Origin: Colwellia psychrerythraea
GTDB lineage: Bacteria; Pseudomonadota; Gammaproteobacteria; Enterobacterales; Alteromonadaceae
Reading direction: 5' to 3'
Assembly (NCBI RefSeq): GCF_000764185.1
Contig: NZ_JQEC01000016.1
Span: forward strand, 1 to 64,000
Length of the DNA stretch: 64,000 bases
Part shown: positions 36,303 to 46,072 of the stretch, piece by piece
Position numbering within the stretch: the first letter of the stretch is position 1
Layout of the letters: the number at the start of each line of letters is the position of its first letter
The notes under the pieces: model-generated
Seen by the model: the letters and a program-made list of their open reading frames with translations, nothing else
Told to the model about the DNA's origin: nothing
Database searches by the model: none
Made by a program: the position numbers and the translations under genes

Positions 36303-37637
36303 TTATTGGCGTATAGACCAGAGTTCAAGTTCTAATTCTGGATAGTCGGCACCAATATGGAAGGCAAAGCCACCTGAATGACTAAGCTCTTTCCAGAAGT
36401 CATTGTTACGTTCAAGTTCAAAGTAACAATAACCTGCATGATAAGGGATTTGTCTTGGCGCAACGGGTAAAGGTTTCAATGGAATGCCTGGCATTGCTGC
36501 ATTGACTAACTGGCGAATTCGCTCAACAGGTCCCACTTTAACGGTTGCTGGGAACTGATTACGTAAATTATTTTCTGGTATTGCCGCGCGTACAGCCAAA
36601 ACAAATACGCCTGTGCTCAATAAACTTCTATCGGTGATTTGCGCAACACGAATACCGAATTTCTTCTCAACCAGAGGCATTGAAACGGCAGTTTGCTCAT
36701 AAACCATGCTTAAACATTGTCTTAATGAGCTCATTACCGGGGTAAAAGTTTGCTGTAAATTACCATGTAAATACGCAGAAAATCTTGGTGGTCTTTTGTT
36801 TTCTGTAACAAAGGTAGAAAACTCACCAACCATTTGCACTAACTCTGTATATAACTCAAGCGGGTGTAATGTTTGTAGTTTTGATAAGTGTTCAGCCAAC
36901 GGCTCTAGTCGGTTAATCATCTGCAGCATCATATAATCTGCAACTTCTGCAGTGCCGCCTCGTTGAGTATCAGCTAAGCGGCCAGCAATTGACTCACCGC
37001 GGTGATGCAATAAACCAACAAGTTCAGTTAAAAAGCCTGATAGCTTTGGAATTGTAGAGCAATCAAGACAAGAGGCAATAAAATTGTCATCAAGTAAAAC
37101 GTTTTTATCCTCTCTAGTTTCAACTATTTTAAACAAACCTATGGTGGCATAACCGCTTAAATCATCTGAGCCCAATAACAACCGTAATCTAGGTTTTCCC
37201 ACGGCAATATCTAATGATTCACCGCCATCAAAAGAAACATCTCTTATGGCCTGCTTTGATGAATAATAACGTGCTAACCCTTGTGTTTCATCATTGGATA
37301 AAATCTCAAGTGCACCGGGACGTTTTACAGGGATAGCAAGGTAAACAATTTGGTTGGTGGTATTTTCAGGAACTTCAAACACATCAGGGCGGTCGTTATG
37401 ATCTGGAAAACTAAATGGCGTACCATCAGGAAAAATACCAGACGATCTAATCAGAGAGATTTTTCCTAACTTTAACAGATCTTGATCTAGGTCTAGTTGG
37501 TTGACCCCCCAAGCATATGCTCCCATAGCAGAACATTTTCCTTGAATATATTTTTCTAGGTAACGCTCCTGTTGCTGGAAGTGATGGGGATTTAAAAACA
37601 TCCCTTCTGACCAAACTACTTTACTATCTAGTGACAT
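36303..37637 (-). CDS. tssK: T6SS baseplate protein TssK
   Basis: 444 residues with the typical start VVWSEGMFLNPHHFQQQERY and end RNNDFWKELSHSGGFAFHIG, full family length. TssK is the trimeric adaptor that links the baseplate to TssL/TssM. It is followed 18 bp later by tssL. A 164-bp gap separates it from tssJ upstream. Confidence 0.96.
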   Translation of the reverse strand: MSLDSKVVWSEGMFLNPHHFQQQERYLEKYIQGKCSAMGAYAWGVNQLDLDQDLLKLGKISLIRSSGIFPDGTPFSFPDHNDRPDVFEVPENTTNQIVYLAIPVKRPGALEILSNDETQGLARYYSSKQAIRDVSFDGGESLDIAVGKPRLRLLLGSDDLSGYATIGLFKIVETREDKNVLLDDNFIASCLDCSTIPKLSGFLTELVGLLHHRGESIAGRLADTQRGGTAEVADYMMLQMINRLEPLAEHLSKLQTLHPLELYTELVQMVGEFSTFVTENKRPPRFSAYLHGNLQQTFTPVMSSLRQCLSMVYEQTAVSMPLVEKKFGIRVAQITDRSLLSTGVFVLAVRAAIPENNLRNQFPATVKVGPVERIRQLVNAAMPGIPLKPLPVAPRQIPYHAGYCYFELERNNDFWKELSHSGGFAFHIGADYPELELELWSIRQ

Positions 37638-37801
37638 AAAATCCTGCTATTTTTATTATTATTCCATTTACTATATTAAGTCTGCACTTGTGACTTATTA
37701 TTTACTATTCAAGTGAGGTTAATACACGTTAATTTTTTCAATACAATACTTTAAAATGATTACTTCTAGGTGATAACTTTAAGGCTATTACTTTAAGGCC
37801 A

Positions 37802-38296
37802 TTATTTTAAGATAATCATCTTATTTTCAATGAGCTGTACTTTGGCCGTTGAACTCACAATGTTGGTTTCTGCCACAGGGATAATCACTTTATATTTGGC
37901 ATCTTCATATTGAAGAAACTCAGCATATAAACCAATATATTTAGTACCTTTGCTTAAGACAAACCTTGCAGATATATCTTCGTTTGGCTGAATTGGCTTT
38001 AACGACTGCTGGGTAATCATTGTTTTACCTAATACGTCTGCATCTCTTTCATATAAGTCGATAAAATTTGCATTTTCAAACGCCTTAGTGGATTTTAACT
38101 CATACATTCTAACAATGAGTGGTGACGATACTTTGTTGTCATCTGGGTTGACATTTTTATCTACCACAAAGCTCAGTTTTAGATCGGTATCAAGGTCAAG
38201 TAAACCGCCAACCTTACTATTAACTGAGGTACATGAAGCAAGTGATAATGCCATTGCGGCAATGCATAATATTTTACTTATAGTAAATCTTTTCAT
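37802..38296 (-). CDS. tssJ: T6SS outer-membrane lipoprotein TssJ
   Basis: 164 residues with a lipoprotein signal ending LASCTS. The beta-sandwich domain has the TssJ features SSPLIVRMYELKS, FENANFIDLYERD and KYIGLYAEFLQY. It anchors the membrane complex to the outer membrane through TssM. The stop is followed by a short tandem repeat-like stretch (copies of ACTTTAAGGC-ATT at about 37765-37805). Confidence 0.93.
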   Translation of the reverse strand: MKRFTISKILCIAAMALSLASCTSVNSKVGGLLDLDTDLKLSFVVDKNVNPDDNKVSSPLIVRMYELKSTKAFENANFIDLYERDADVLGKTMITQQSLKPIQPNEDISARFVLSKGTKYIGLYAEFLQYEDAKYKVIIPVAETNIVSSTAKVQLIENKMIILK

Positions 38297-38320
38297 TATT
38301 AGTTCCGTAATATTCGGTAA

Positions 38321-40057
38321 TTAGTTAATAGATTCATCTTCAGGGCTATCATTTGGCGAAAACCTTTCGCTGATTAATCGCTGCATTTGATCTTCGTAGG
38401 CTTGAACAAAATCATAACCAAATAGATGTTGAAACGAATCATCAAGATTTTCAGTCAAGCCCTGGTGGTATTCTTTATAAGCTGCCCAACGTTTACTTTT
38501 TTGCCCTAAGCTTAACAGACTTGAGCTTTTATATTTCTCAAAACGACTCTCTAAATTGTTTGGGTCAAATCGCTCTATCATGCCCCTAAATGCGGCTTGC
38601 ATACCGGCAATTACCGCCACCTGATGTTCAGCAATACCTTGAAAACCTTCTTTTACTGCATCCACTGGCGACTTGTAAGCATTATTCTCTTTGATAAACA
38701 TATTTTCCATGGCATCGTCAATATTGGCAGAGAATTTTAATGGGTTGTTTTCAACAGATTGAATCGTAGTAACATTGATTCGAAATTCTTCTTTAATTTT
38801 CTTTCTAAACTTTAATACTCGCATCATGCCTTGCATAGTTTCACGCATTAAAAGCCCAACGGTATCATTTATTTGCGCTACTTTCTTATCATCTAAATTC
38901 CACTTACCAAGACCCATGGCATTAACAACACTTTGTGTTTCATTGCTTGTACCTACAGGTGAATTAGGTGATATCGCAGCTGACTGTGCTTGTATTAACT
39001 GTTGCTTTAATTGTTCAACTTCTAGTTGCAGTTGTTTATTCTTTAATTCCAACTGCGCATATTCAGCATCAGTTCGTTGGCCCGTTTGTAGAGCTACCGC
39101 TGGGGTTTCATTACTTGGCGTTTGTATTATTTGCTGTGCCGGTTGCTGTGCTGCTTGTTGAACTACGGGCGCTTGCATTGACGGCGGTTGAACAGAAGCT
39201 TGCTGTATAGGCGCTTCGTAAGCAGGGACATGTGCGGTTGCCATAACTTCAGGCACAGCAATTGACGGAGTAAAATCTGAAAGTAAATCATCATCATCCC
39301 AATCATCAGGAATTAAACTTGTGTCTTGATTCGCCGTAGGCCAGCTAATTGAATCTGTGGCAGCATTGCCACTATCAATTGAGGTACTGGTGGTCGCAGC
39401 AAAATTATCTGCACTGCTCTTGCTTTCAGGTAAACCACCTTGAGCGAAACCGTCTTGGGCAAAATTATCAAAACCACTTAGTGGTTGTGCGAAAGGATCA
39501 TTCGACGATTGGGCATTATCTAATAATTCAAGTGGATCAATTTGTTCCGCATCAAAAGCTGACAGAGGATTACTGACTGAACTACTCTGATTGATACCAG
39601 AAGCAAAGGGATCATTACCTATAGACCCTAACGACATAAAATCATCTTGCCCTGCTGCTGGTGCACTAACATCAGCGAAATCTGCAAAAGGATCGCTAGC
39701 ATTGCTATTCGGAAAAACATCCTCATTAGCCATCGAGCTTGAAATCTTAGCAATAAATTCGTAATCGCTAATGGTAAATTGATCACCATCGTTTAAGTTT
39801 ATTTGATTACCATTACCAATGGGCTCAGATGCACCATTAAAGAAAGTACCATTTGTGCTTAAATCGGTGAGAAAATATTGTTCAGCTATACAAGCTATTT
39901 TGGCATGTACTGATGACATGTATTTATTAGGATCATCTAATATCCAAAGGTTGTCGCTGCCGCGTCCTAGCGTTCCACCAGAGTCTGGAAATGTGTGGCT
40001 TGATTTGCCTACATCTACATTGCTTGGTGAGTTAATAATGGTTATTTCAATTGCCAT
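38321..40057 (-). CDS. fha: T6SS FHA-domain protein Fha (TagH type)
   Basis: 578 residues from ATG 40057, which has AGGGA 8 nt upstream; a longer frame begins at 40093 but lacks a ribosome site. The N-terminal FHA domain (about 1-100) keeps the phosphothreonine-binding residues: GTLGRGSDN, SSVHAKI and STNGTFFNG. A long Asp/Ser/Gln/Pro-rich linker with DPFA repeats (about 105-330) and a helical stretch follow. The C-terminal T6SS-specific Fha domain (about 375-570) includes LMRETMQGMMRVLKFRKKIK and FQHLFGYDFVQAYEDQM. It is the likely reader of PpkA-made phosphothreonines on TssL or PpkA. It is the first gene of the minus arm. Confidence 0.94.
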   Translation of the reverse strand: MAIEITIINSPSNVDVGKSSHTFPDSGGTLGRGSDNLWILDDPNKYMSSVHAKIACIAEQYFLTDLSTNGTFFNGASEPIGNGNQINLNDGDQFTISDYEFIAKISSSMANEDVFPNSNASDPFADFADVSAPAAGQDDFMSLGSIGNDPFASGINQSSSVSNPLSAFDAEQIDPLELLDNAQSSNDPFAQPLSGFDNFAQDGFAQGGLPESKSSADNFAATTSTSIDSGNAATDSISWPTANQDTSLIPDDWDDDDLLSDFTPSIAVPEVMATAHVPAYEAPIQQASVQPPSMQAPVVQQAAQQPAQQIIQTPSNETPAVALQTGQRTDAEYAQLELKNKQLQLEVEQLKQQLIQAQSAAISPNSPVGTSNETQSVVNAMGLGKWNLDDKKVAQINDTVGLLMRETMQGMMRVLKFRKKIKEEFRINVTTIQSVENNPLKFSANIDDAMENMFIKENNAYKSPVDAVKEGFQGIAEHQVAVIAGMQAAFRGMIERFDPNNLESRFEKYKSSSLLSLGQKSKRWAAYKEYHQGLTENLDDSFQHLFGYDFVQAYEDQMQRLISERFSPNDSPEDESIN

Positions 40058-40099
40058 AAAATCATTCCCTGATAAAAGGAACCTCATCATCATTAATCA

Positions 40100-40116
40100 A
40101 AGAACATCATGTTCTT
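40100..40116. promoter_or_regulatory. 17-bp perfect palindrome upstream of fha
   Basis: AAGAACATCATGTTCTT, centred about 50 bp upstream of the fha start codon. Its size and symmetry fit a dimeric repressor or activator site; the protein is unknown. Confidence 0.5.
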
Positions 40117-40313
40117 ACTGTTATTCGTTAATTTTACCAGTCAATTTCTGCCCTAAACCCTATAATTTCACAGAGAAAGGCATATAAGAGACAAGCCCTG
40201 TATTCATAGGGTTTAGCGCCTATTCAGAATGAAACATTCTAGAAAAACAACCGATAAATAGGCCTGCCATGTTACAGCTGATTAATACTAAAAGCTATTA
40301 AAATTAACATGAT

Positions 40314-40344
40314 TCAGTTAATGTTTACCTTAATCATTAACTGA
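40314..40344. promoter_or_regulatory. 10-bp inverted repeat with 11-bp spacer in T6SS control region
   Basis: TCAGTTAATG (40314-40323) and CATTAACTGA (40335-40344) are exact inverted copies; the centre-to-centre distance of 21 bp is two helical turns. Candidate operator. Confidence 0.45.
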
Positions 40345-40576
40345 GCAAATATCACACTAAAAGCAGTCTAAAATGGCCTGTTGTTTTCTTTTTTTATTTA
40401 TTAAAACGAGCTATTTTATTTTATCAGGTAAAGCTGTAACGCTTAGTTAACTATGTAATCAGACTGTTAATAAATTATTTAGCGATTCTATTGCAAATAA
40501 AGCCATTCCATAATAATCTTCTCTGACAGAAGGAATACAAAATAATAAAAATAATAATACGGAGATTACAGATTTA

Positions 40577-41701
40577 ATGCCCTCACCTGCTCTAATTGAT
40601 ATTTCATCCCTACTCACACCTATTGAAGGTGAGATTAGCGTTGGTAATGACCCTCGACTTGATACTGCTTATTCTTCAGATTACTCACAAATAAAAGATG
40701 CTCGTCGTGCAGCCCGTGATGCTGAACGTAACAACATGTTTGATGGTGATAACACCGAAGCGAATGAGCATTGGGGTAAGATATACTCATTAGCCCCTAA
40801 GTTTATAGCCACTCAGGCTAAAGATATCGAAATTGCCTGCTGGCTTACCGAGGCTCTAGTAAGAAAATCTGGTTTTCAAGGCCTTCGAGATGGTTTTACC
40901 TTAATCAGGCAGTTAATTGAGACTTATTGGGAGCAAGGTTTATACCCGGTTGAAGATGAAGATGGTATTGAAACTCGTGTTGCCCCTATCGCCGGTTTAA
41001 ATGGTGAAGGTGCCGATGGTGTAATATTAACACCTATCCGTAACTCATTTATCACCGAAGATGCTGCTTCCGAACCTTACTCTTTTTGGCAATATCAGCA
41101 GGCCGTCGATGTTAGTCGCATGTCGGATGAACATAAACAGCAAAACCAAATAGAAAGAAATGGTTTTTCAATGGACAACATTGAAAAAGCTGTGGGTCAA
41201 TCTTCAAATGAATATTACGCTGATTTATATGATGATATAGAAATATGTATAATCGAATATAAAGCAGTTGATGCTTTGTTAATTGAACTTTGTGGCCGTT
41301 CTGAAGCACCACCAACAAGTAAAATAATTGAACTGCTTGAGGGTGCTAAAGGTGCAATCAATCACATAGCAAAAGCTAAATTACCTATTATTTCTGAAAT
41401 CAGTGATGATAGTGATAGTGATACAGAAGAATTGGATGCACAAGTTAGTAATGCAAAACCAGCACAAGGTAATGCTATTACTGCTGCATTAAACTCACGA
41501 GATGATGCATTTAAGCAACTAAATGTTATTGCTGACTATTTTAAGAAAACAGAACCACATTCACCTATATCATTTATGTTAACAAAAACAGTGAGATGGG
41601 GGAATATGCCGCTTGAAGAATTGATGAAAGAGTTAATTCCTGATTCATCTTCAAGAGATACCTATAGCTCTCTTACCGGAGTAAGTGTTGACGACGATTA
41701 A
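40577..41701 (+). CDS. tssA: T6SS protein TssA (ImpA family)
   Basis: 374 residues. The ImpA N-terminal domain (about 10-130) has DARRAARDAERNN and CWLTEALVRKSGFQGLRDGF plus WEQGLYP. A helical middle and a C-terminal segment (about 300-350, AFKQLNVIADYFKKTEPHSP followed by WGNMPLEELMKELI) complete it. TssA primes the baseplate and caps or guides tail-sheath growth. It is the first gene of the plus arm, 90 bp before tssB. Confidence 0.93.
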   Translation: MPSPALIDISSLLTPIEGEISVGNDPRLDTAYSSDYSQIKDARRAARDAERNNMFDGDNTEANEHWGKIYSLAPKFIATQAKDIEIACWLTEALVRKSGFQGLRDGFTLIRQLIETYWEQGLYPVEDEDGIETRVAPIAGLNGEGADGVILTPIRNSFITEDAASEPYSFWQYQQAVDVSRMSDEHKQQNQIERNGFSMDNIEKAVGQSSNEYYADLYDDIEICIIEYKAVDALLIELCGRSEAPPTSKIIELLEGAKGAINHIAKAKLPIISEISDDSDSDTEELDAQVSNAKPAQGNAITAALNSRDDAFKQLNVIADYFKKTEPHSPISFMLTKTVRWGNMPLEELMKELIPDSSSRDTYSSLTGVSVDDD

Positions 41702-41791
41702 TATTTTTTCATTGCATTAGCTGCCAAAACTTATACGATGATGAAAAGTTATTGTGAACAATCAAATTAATTTTTATACACGGAGAAAAAC

Positions 41792-42313
41792 ATGAGTGAA
41801 AGTATTCATAACAAACTAAAAAGAGTAAGGAAACCTCGCGTACACATTACTTATGATGTGGAAACTAATGGCGCTGTAGCTAAAAAGGAATTACCTTTTG
41901 TTATGGGTGTTATGGGTGATTACTCTGGTGATAATACCAAAGATAAAAAAGCATTAAAAGACAGAAAATTTTCACAAATAGACCGTGACAACTTTAACGA
42001 CATCATGGCAAAAACCGCGCCTAAGTTAAATTTAAAAGTAGAAAATACTTTAGCTGCTGATGGTAGTGAAATGGCGGTTGATCTTAGCTTTAATCATATG
42101 GAAGACTTTGAACCACATAAAATTGTAGAGCAAGTTGAACCACTTAAGAAACTACTACAAACCCGTGACCGATTACGTGATTTATTAAGTAAAGCAGATC
42201 GCTCTGAAGAGTTAGAAGACCTTTTAGAGAACATTCTAAATAATACTGAAGCGTTATCTACTTTATCTGGTGAACTTGGTGTTAATGGCGATAATAATGA
42301 AGGAGATAAGTAA
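41792..42313 (+). CDS. tssB: T6SS sheath small subunit TssB (VipA)
   Basis: 173 residues, normal length. Signature segments are [33 protein letters not shown] and [16 protein letters not shown]. TssB pairs with TssC to build the contractile sheath. It is preceded by CGGAG; its stop overlaps the tssC start by one base (TAATG). Confidence 0.97.
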   Translation: MSESIHNKLKRVRKPRVHITYDVETNGAVAKKELPFVMGVMGDYSGDNTKDKKALKDRKFSQIDRDNFNDIMAKTAPKLNLKVENTLAADGSEMAVDLSFNHMEDFEPHKIVEQVEPLKKLLQTRDRLRDLLSKADRSEELEDLLENILNNTEALSTLSGELGVNGDNNEGDK

Positions 42314-43803
42314 TGTCTACTGAAGAAACTTTATCCAACCAAGCAGAAGCTGGTGATGTAGTAGAACTGAGCTTTTTAGAGCAAGCAATCACAGCAACTA
42401 AGCAAACACCAAGAGATGAAACCGAAGCATTGTTGAAAACGCTTACTCAAGAAGCGATGAACGGTACTGTTTCTTGGGATAAAAGCTTAACGGTAACAAT
42501 CAACGCAGCAATCGACGCGATTGACGTTGCCCTCTCCACACAGCTTTCTGCGATTATGCAGGAGCAAAAGTTTAATAAACTTGAAGGCTCATGGCGCGGT
42601 TTACATCACACTGTGATGAACTCTGAAACGAGCTCGCAATTAAAAATCCGTGTGCTTAACATCAGTAAAAAAGAAATTTATAAAGATCTTGAAAAAGCGG
42701 TTGAGTTTGATCAAAGCCAAACGTTTAAAAAGATTTATGAAAGTGAATTCGGTACTGCCGGTGGTGAACCTTATGCTGCATTAATTGGTGATTATGAGTT
42801 TTCTTCTCATCCAAATGATGTCGATCTTTTATCAAATATTTCTAACATTGCCGCTGCGGGCTTCTGTCCATTTATTGCGGCAACAGCACCAGAAATGTTT
42901 GGTTTTGAATCATTTGCAGAACTTTCTAAGCCTCGTGATTTAGAAAAAATCTTTGACTCGGCAGAATACATCAAATGGCGTGGTTTCCGTGATAGTGATG
43001 ATTCGCGTTTTGTTACCTTGACTATGCCTCGTGTATTAGCACGTTTACCTTACGGTCAAGATACCAAGCCCATCGAAGCATTTAACTTTGAAGAAGGTTC
43101 TCTTGATCAAAATGGCAACCAGCTTCAAGGCTCACATGACAGTTACTGTTGGATGAATGCAGCCTACGCAATGGGCGCTACATTAGCGAAGTCTTTCGCT
43201 GAATATGGTTGGTGTACAAGTATTCGTGGCGCTGAAGGTGGCGGTAAAGTAGAAGGTCTTCCAAGTCATACTTTTGTTAGTGATGATGGTGATATTGATC
43301 AACAGTGTCCTACCGAAATAGGTATTACCGATCGCCGTGAAGCAGAACTGAGTAAATTAGGCTTTTTACCCCTTTGTCATTATAAAAACACTGATTACGC
43401 GGTATTTTTTGGTGCACAAACAACTCAAAAACCTAAAGTTTTTGATGATCCAGATGTAACAGCTAACTATGCCATATCAGCTCGTTTACCATACATTATG
43501 GCAACTGCACGTATTGCACATTTCTTGAAAGTTATGGGCCGCGATAAAATTGGTTCGTTTATAGAAGCTTCTGAAGCTGAAGAATGGTTGAACAAGTGGA
43601 TTAACAGTTATGTAAATAACAGTTCTGATGCAAGTGCTGAAATGAAAGCACAATATCCATTACGTGAAGCAAAAGTAGAAGTTAAAGAAGTTCCAGGTCA
43701 ACCAGGTTCTTATAGTGCCATTGCACATTTATGTCCGTGGTTACAAATGGAAGAATTAAGTGCTTCCCTTAGACTAGTAGCGAAAATTCCAAAAGCTAGC
43801 TAG
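42313..43803 (+). CDS. tssC: T6SS sheath large subunit TssC (VipB)
   Basis: 496 residues. Conserved VipB segments include [62 protein letters not shown], and the C-terminal [20 protein letters not shown]. It forms the sheath with TssB and is recycled by ClpV. Coupled to tssB by a 1-base overlap. Confidence 0.97.
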   Translation: MSTEETLSNQAEAGDVVELSFLEQAITATKQTPRDETEALLKTLTQEAMNGTVSWDKSLTVTINAAIDAIDVALSTQLSAIMQEQKFNKLEGSWRGLHHTVMNSETSSQLKIRVLNISKKEIYKDLEKAVEFDQSQTFKKIYESEFGTAGGEPYAALIGDYEFSSHPNDVDLLSNISNIAAAGFCPFIAATAPEMFGFESFAELSKPRDLEKIFDSAEYIKWRGFRDSDDSRFVTLTMPRVLARLPYGQDTKPIEAFNFEEGSLDQNGNQLQGSHDSYCWMNAAYAMGATLAKSFAEYGWCTSIRGAEGGGKVEGLPSHTFVSDDGDIDQQCPTEIGITDRREAELSKLGFLPLCHYKNTDYAVFFGAQTTQKPKVFDDPDVTANYAISARLPYIMATARIAHFLKVMGRDKIGSFIEASEAEEWLNKWINSYVNNSSDASAEMKAQYPLREAKVEVKEVPGQPGSYSAIAHLCPWLQMEELSASLRLVAKIPKAS

Positions 43804-43818
43804 TTGACCATCGCAGTG

Positions 43819-43852
43819 TAATACCTCTGACTTATATTTGTCTAAGGTATTA
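43819..43852 (+). other. Imperfect hairpin after tssC
   Basis: TAATACCT (43819-43826) pairs with AGGTATTA (43845-43852), extended inward by GAC/GTC after a small internal loop. There is no T tract, so it may trim, stabilise or attenuate the transcript rather than end it. Confidence 0.45.
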
Positions 43853-43877
43853 CCTGCAATTATTCAGGGAATAAATA

Positions 43878-44057
43878 ATGAAGCAGGCTGCTGTTTTTGC
43901 CAAAAACACTAATACATTAATGACGCTTGCTTTATTTATGCAATCGTCATTTTGTTTTACTGTGCTAAGACAACAATTGCTTAGGTTATTTATTTCCTTA
44001 TTTCACCAACCTAGAAAGCAGCTTTACACGTTTACTATATTACCAAGTAAAACGTAA
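43878..44057 (+). CDS. 59-residue hydrophobic ORF between the two tssC genes
   Basis: ATG 43878 has an excellent AGGGA 8 nt upstream. The frame codes a 59-residue peptide with a hydrophobic segment (TLMTLALFMQSSFCFTVL) and a basic tail, ending at TAA 44055-44057, one base before the GTG of the second tssC. The spacing would couple the two. No homologue is recognised, so it may be a leader ORF or a small membrane protein. Confidence 0.4.
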   Translation: MKQAAVFAKNTNTLMTLALFMQSSFCFTVLRQQLLRLFISLFHQPRKQLYTFTILPSKT

Positions 44058-44058
44058 C

Positions 44059-45579
44059 GTGGCCTATTCCCCTGTACTTATGAGCAAACCAAAATCGACT
44101 CTGCTTGATACTACGCTTCTTGATTCGGTATTAGAGCAACCTACTTATATTACCCATTTAACTCAGCTTCTCGATGAAAAAGACGACAGTAAAGCCCTGC
44201 AGTATTGCATTGAACACTTTGTCGATAAAAGTAAGCTAACGTCTGCTAAAACAGTCCGTAATGCCTTACTCAGGATTGTGGCTGACCTAGATGAGCAAAT
44301 AAATGAGCAAGTAAATAAAATCATTCATCAACCAAGACTGCAGAAATTAGAAGCATCTTGGCGCGGCTTATGGCTATTAGTGAAACAAGCTGAAGGTTAC
44401 CGTAGTATCAAGATAAAAATGCTTAATATGGCCTGGACTGAAGTGGTTAAAGACATCAGTAAAGCCATGGAGTTTGATCAAAGTCAGCTATTTCAAAAAA
44501 TTTATAGCGAAGAGTACGGTACGCCAGGTGGTGAGCCTTACGGTGCTATTATTGGTGATTATGAAATCAGCCATCGAATAAGCAAAGCACACCCGACTGA
44601 CGACATTTCAACCTTAGCTGGCATAGCGCAAATTGCTGCCGCGTCTTTTTCACCTTTTATCGCCTCGGCGTCAAGTGATTTATTTGGCTTGGATGATTTT
44701 TCTGGCCTTGGTTTACCTATCGATTTTGATAAAGTTTTTAGCCAAACAGAATACATAAAATGGAATACCTTAAGAAAATCTGCTGATACCCGCTTTATTG
44801 GTTTAGCGTTACCAAAAATATTGATGCGTCGTCCATATCAAACGACGATGGGTAGTTATAAAGGTATTAACTTTTGCGAAAAGAGTTCTCGAAATGGTGA
44901 AAATAACCTATGGGGAAATGCCTGTTACGCCTTCGGCTGTATATTAATTAGAGAGTTTGCTGATATTGGTTGGTTTGGCCATATTCGTGGCGCGCCAAGA
45001 AATCAGCTCTCAGGTGGTATTTTTAAAGAATTGGCTGTTGATAGCCACGCAACAGATAGTAATGATATTGCAGTTAAACCGACTACTGACGTTATTATCA
45101 CTGACGGTACTGAAAAAAACATTAGTGAATTAGGTTTTATTCCCCTTTGCCAAGGATATTTATCACCCTACACAACCTTTTATAACAATCAGTCAATACA
45201 TAAACATCAAAAATACAATACCTTAGATGCAACTACTAACGCTAAGATATCGTCAATGTTACAGCATGTTTTATGTGGCGCGAGAATTTCTCATTTTATT
45301 AAGCTGATGGTTAGAGATAAAATTGGTTCTTTTGTTAGCGCAGAAAAGTGTGAGGATCACATCCGACAATGGTTAATGAAATACACTACAGGTAGTGAAG
45401 ATCTTGATTGGGAAGAACAAGCAAAATACCCTTTAAAAGAGGGTTATGTCCGGGTGAAAGAACACCCCAATAAACCCGGCCATTTTTTATGTGTTATCCA
45501 TATACAGCCACATTACCAGCTAGACCAAATGGTTTCAGAGCTGGAGTTAGTCACTGAACTAGCATCTTTTAGGAAATAA
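44059..45579 (+). CDS. Second TssC-family sheath protein (ImpD-like)
   Basis: 506 residues and clearly homologous to the upstream TssC: KLEASWRGLWLLV, MEFDQSQLFQKIYSEEYGT, GGEPYGAIIGDYEI, YIKWNTLRKSADTRFIGL and GHIRGAPRN all align. The start is GTG 44059, coupled to the small ORF; ATG 44080 (MSKPKS) is an alternative. It occupies the place where many clusters have hcp. Agrobacterium and Rhizobium imp loci also carry two adjacent TssC-type genes, of which one builds the sheath with TssB. Whether this copy is structural or regulatory is not visible. Confidence 0.92.
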   Translation: MAYSPVLMSKPKSTLLDTTLLDSVLEQPTYITHLTQLLDEKDDSKALQYCIEHFVDKSKLTSAKTVRNALLRIVADLDEQINEQVNKIIHQPRLQKLEASWRGLWLLVKQAEGYRSIKIKMLNMAWTEVVKDISKAMEFDQSQLFQKIYSEEYGTPGGEPYGAIIGDYEISHRISKAHPTDDISTLAGIAQIAAASFSPFIASASSDLFGLDDFSGLGLPIDFDKVFSQTEYIKWNTLRKSADTRFIGLALPKILMRRPYQTTMGSYKGINFCEKSSRNGENNLWGNACYAFGCILIREFADIGWFGHIRGAPRNQLSGGIFKELAVDSHATDSNDIAVKPTTDVIITDGTEKNISELGFIPLCQGYLSPYTTFYNNQSIHKHQKYNTLDATTNAKISSMLQHVLCGARISHFIKLMVRDKIGSFVSAEKCEDHIRQWLMKYTTGSEDLDWEEQAKYPLKEGYVRVKEHPNKPGHFLCVIHIQPHYQLDQMVSELELVTELASFRK

Positions 45580-45581
45580 CG

Positions 45582-46070
45582 ATGGCACGTATTGATAAAG
45601 ACAAAAAATTACGACCTTCAATTTTAGATAGATTATTTGATGATGAACCTCATAATCAAATAGAGCAAAAAATGGAGCATCACCAAGTATTAAAACAATT
45701 GCGCAGCAGTATTCGTAGAGATTTAGAACAGCTATTAAATACCCGCTTTCATTTGATACAACCGAGCAGTGATTTGGTCGAAGTTGAAAAATCACTTTTC
45801 AATTATGGTTTGCCCGACCTTGCCACGGTTAACATTATGGATATTGAACGACGTAAGAAGTTTATCAGCCATTTAGAAAGTACTTTGAAAAGTTATGAGC
45901 CTAGATTTAAGTCGGTTAGAGTTTCTTTTATAGAGAACTCCGAGAGCATAGATCGCACCTTACGCTTTCGTATTGATACTGTTATTTATGCCGACCCATT
46001 GCCAGAAGTTGTTGTATACGACTCTATGCTTGACTCTGTTACCCGCTCGGTAAGCGTTAAGGAACTTTAA
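45582..46070 (+). CDS. tssE: T6SS baseplate protein TssE (gp25-like)
   Basis: 162 residues with LRPSILDRLFDDEP at the N-terminus, LRSSIRRDLEQLLNTR, and FNYGLPDLATVNIMDIERRK in the gp25/lysozyme-like fold. It nucleates sheath assembly on the baseplate. It starts 2 bp after the second tssC. Its C-terminal end (LPEVVVYDSMLDSVTRSV) is echoed in the next small ORF. Confidence 0.95.
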   Translation: MARIDKDKKLRPSILDRLFDDEPHNQIEQKMEHHQVLKQLRSSIRRDLEQLLNTRFHLIQPSSDLVEVEKSLFNYGLPDLATVNIMDIERRKKFISHLESTLKSYEPRFKSVRVSFIENSESIDRTLRFRIDTVIYADPLPEVVVYDSMLDSVTRSVSVKEL

Positions 46071-46072
46071 CT

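Larger units (their letters stand above)
40058..40576. promoter_or_regulatory. Divergent T6SS control region rich in inverted repeats
   Basis: 519 bp between fha and tssA. It holds a perfect palindrome AAGAACATCATGTTCTT (40100-40116). CTAAACCCTAT (40153-40163) repeats inverted at 40206-40216. GCCTATT/AATAGGC repeats near 40217-40263, with AGAATGAAACATTCT inside. TCAGTTAATG repeats inverted (40314-40344) with an 11-bp spacer. These are candidate operators or RNA structures; no known regulator consensus was matched. CGGAG precedes the tssA ATG. Confidence 0.5.

Noticed and set aside
43819-43852. Hairpin after tssC as an intrinsic terminator
   Set aside because: It has no T tract and a weak inner stem, and the T6SS genes continue on the same strand; kept only as an RNA-structure candidate.
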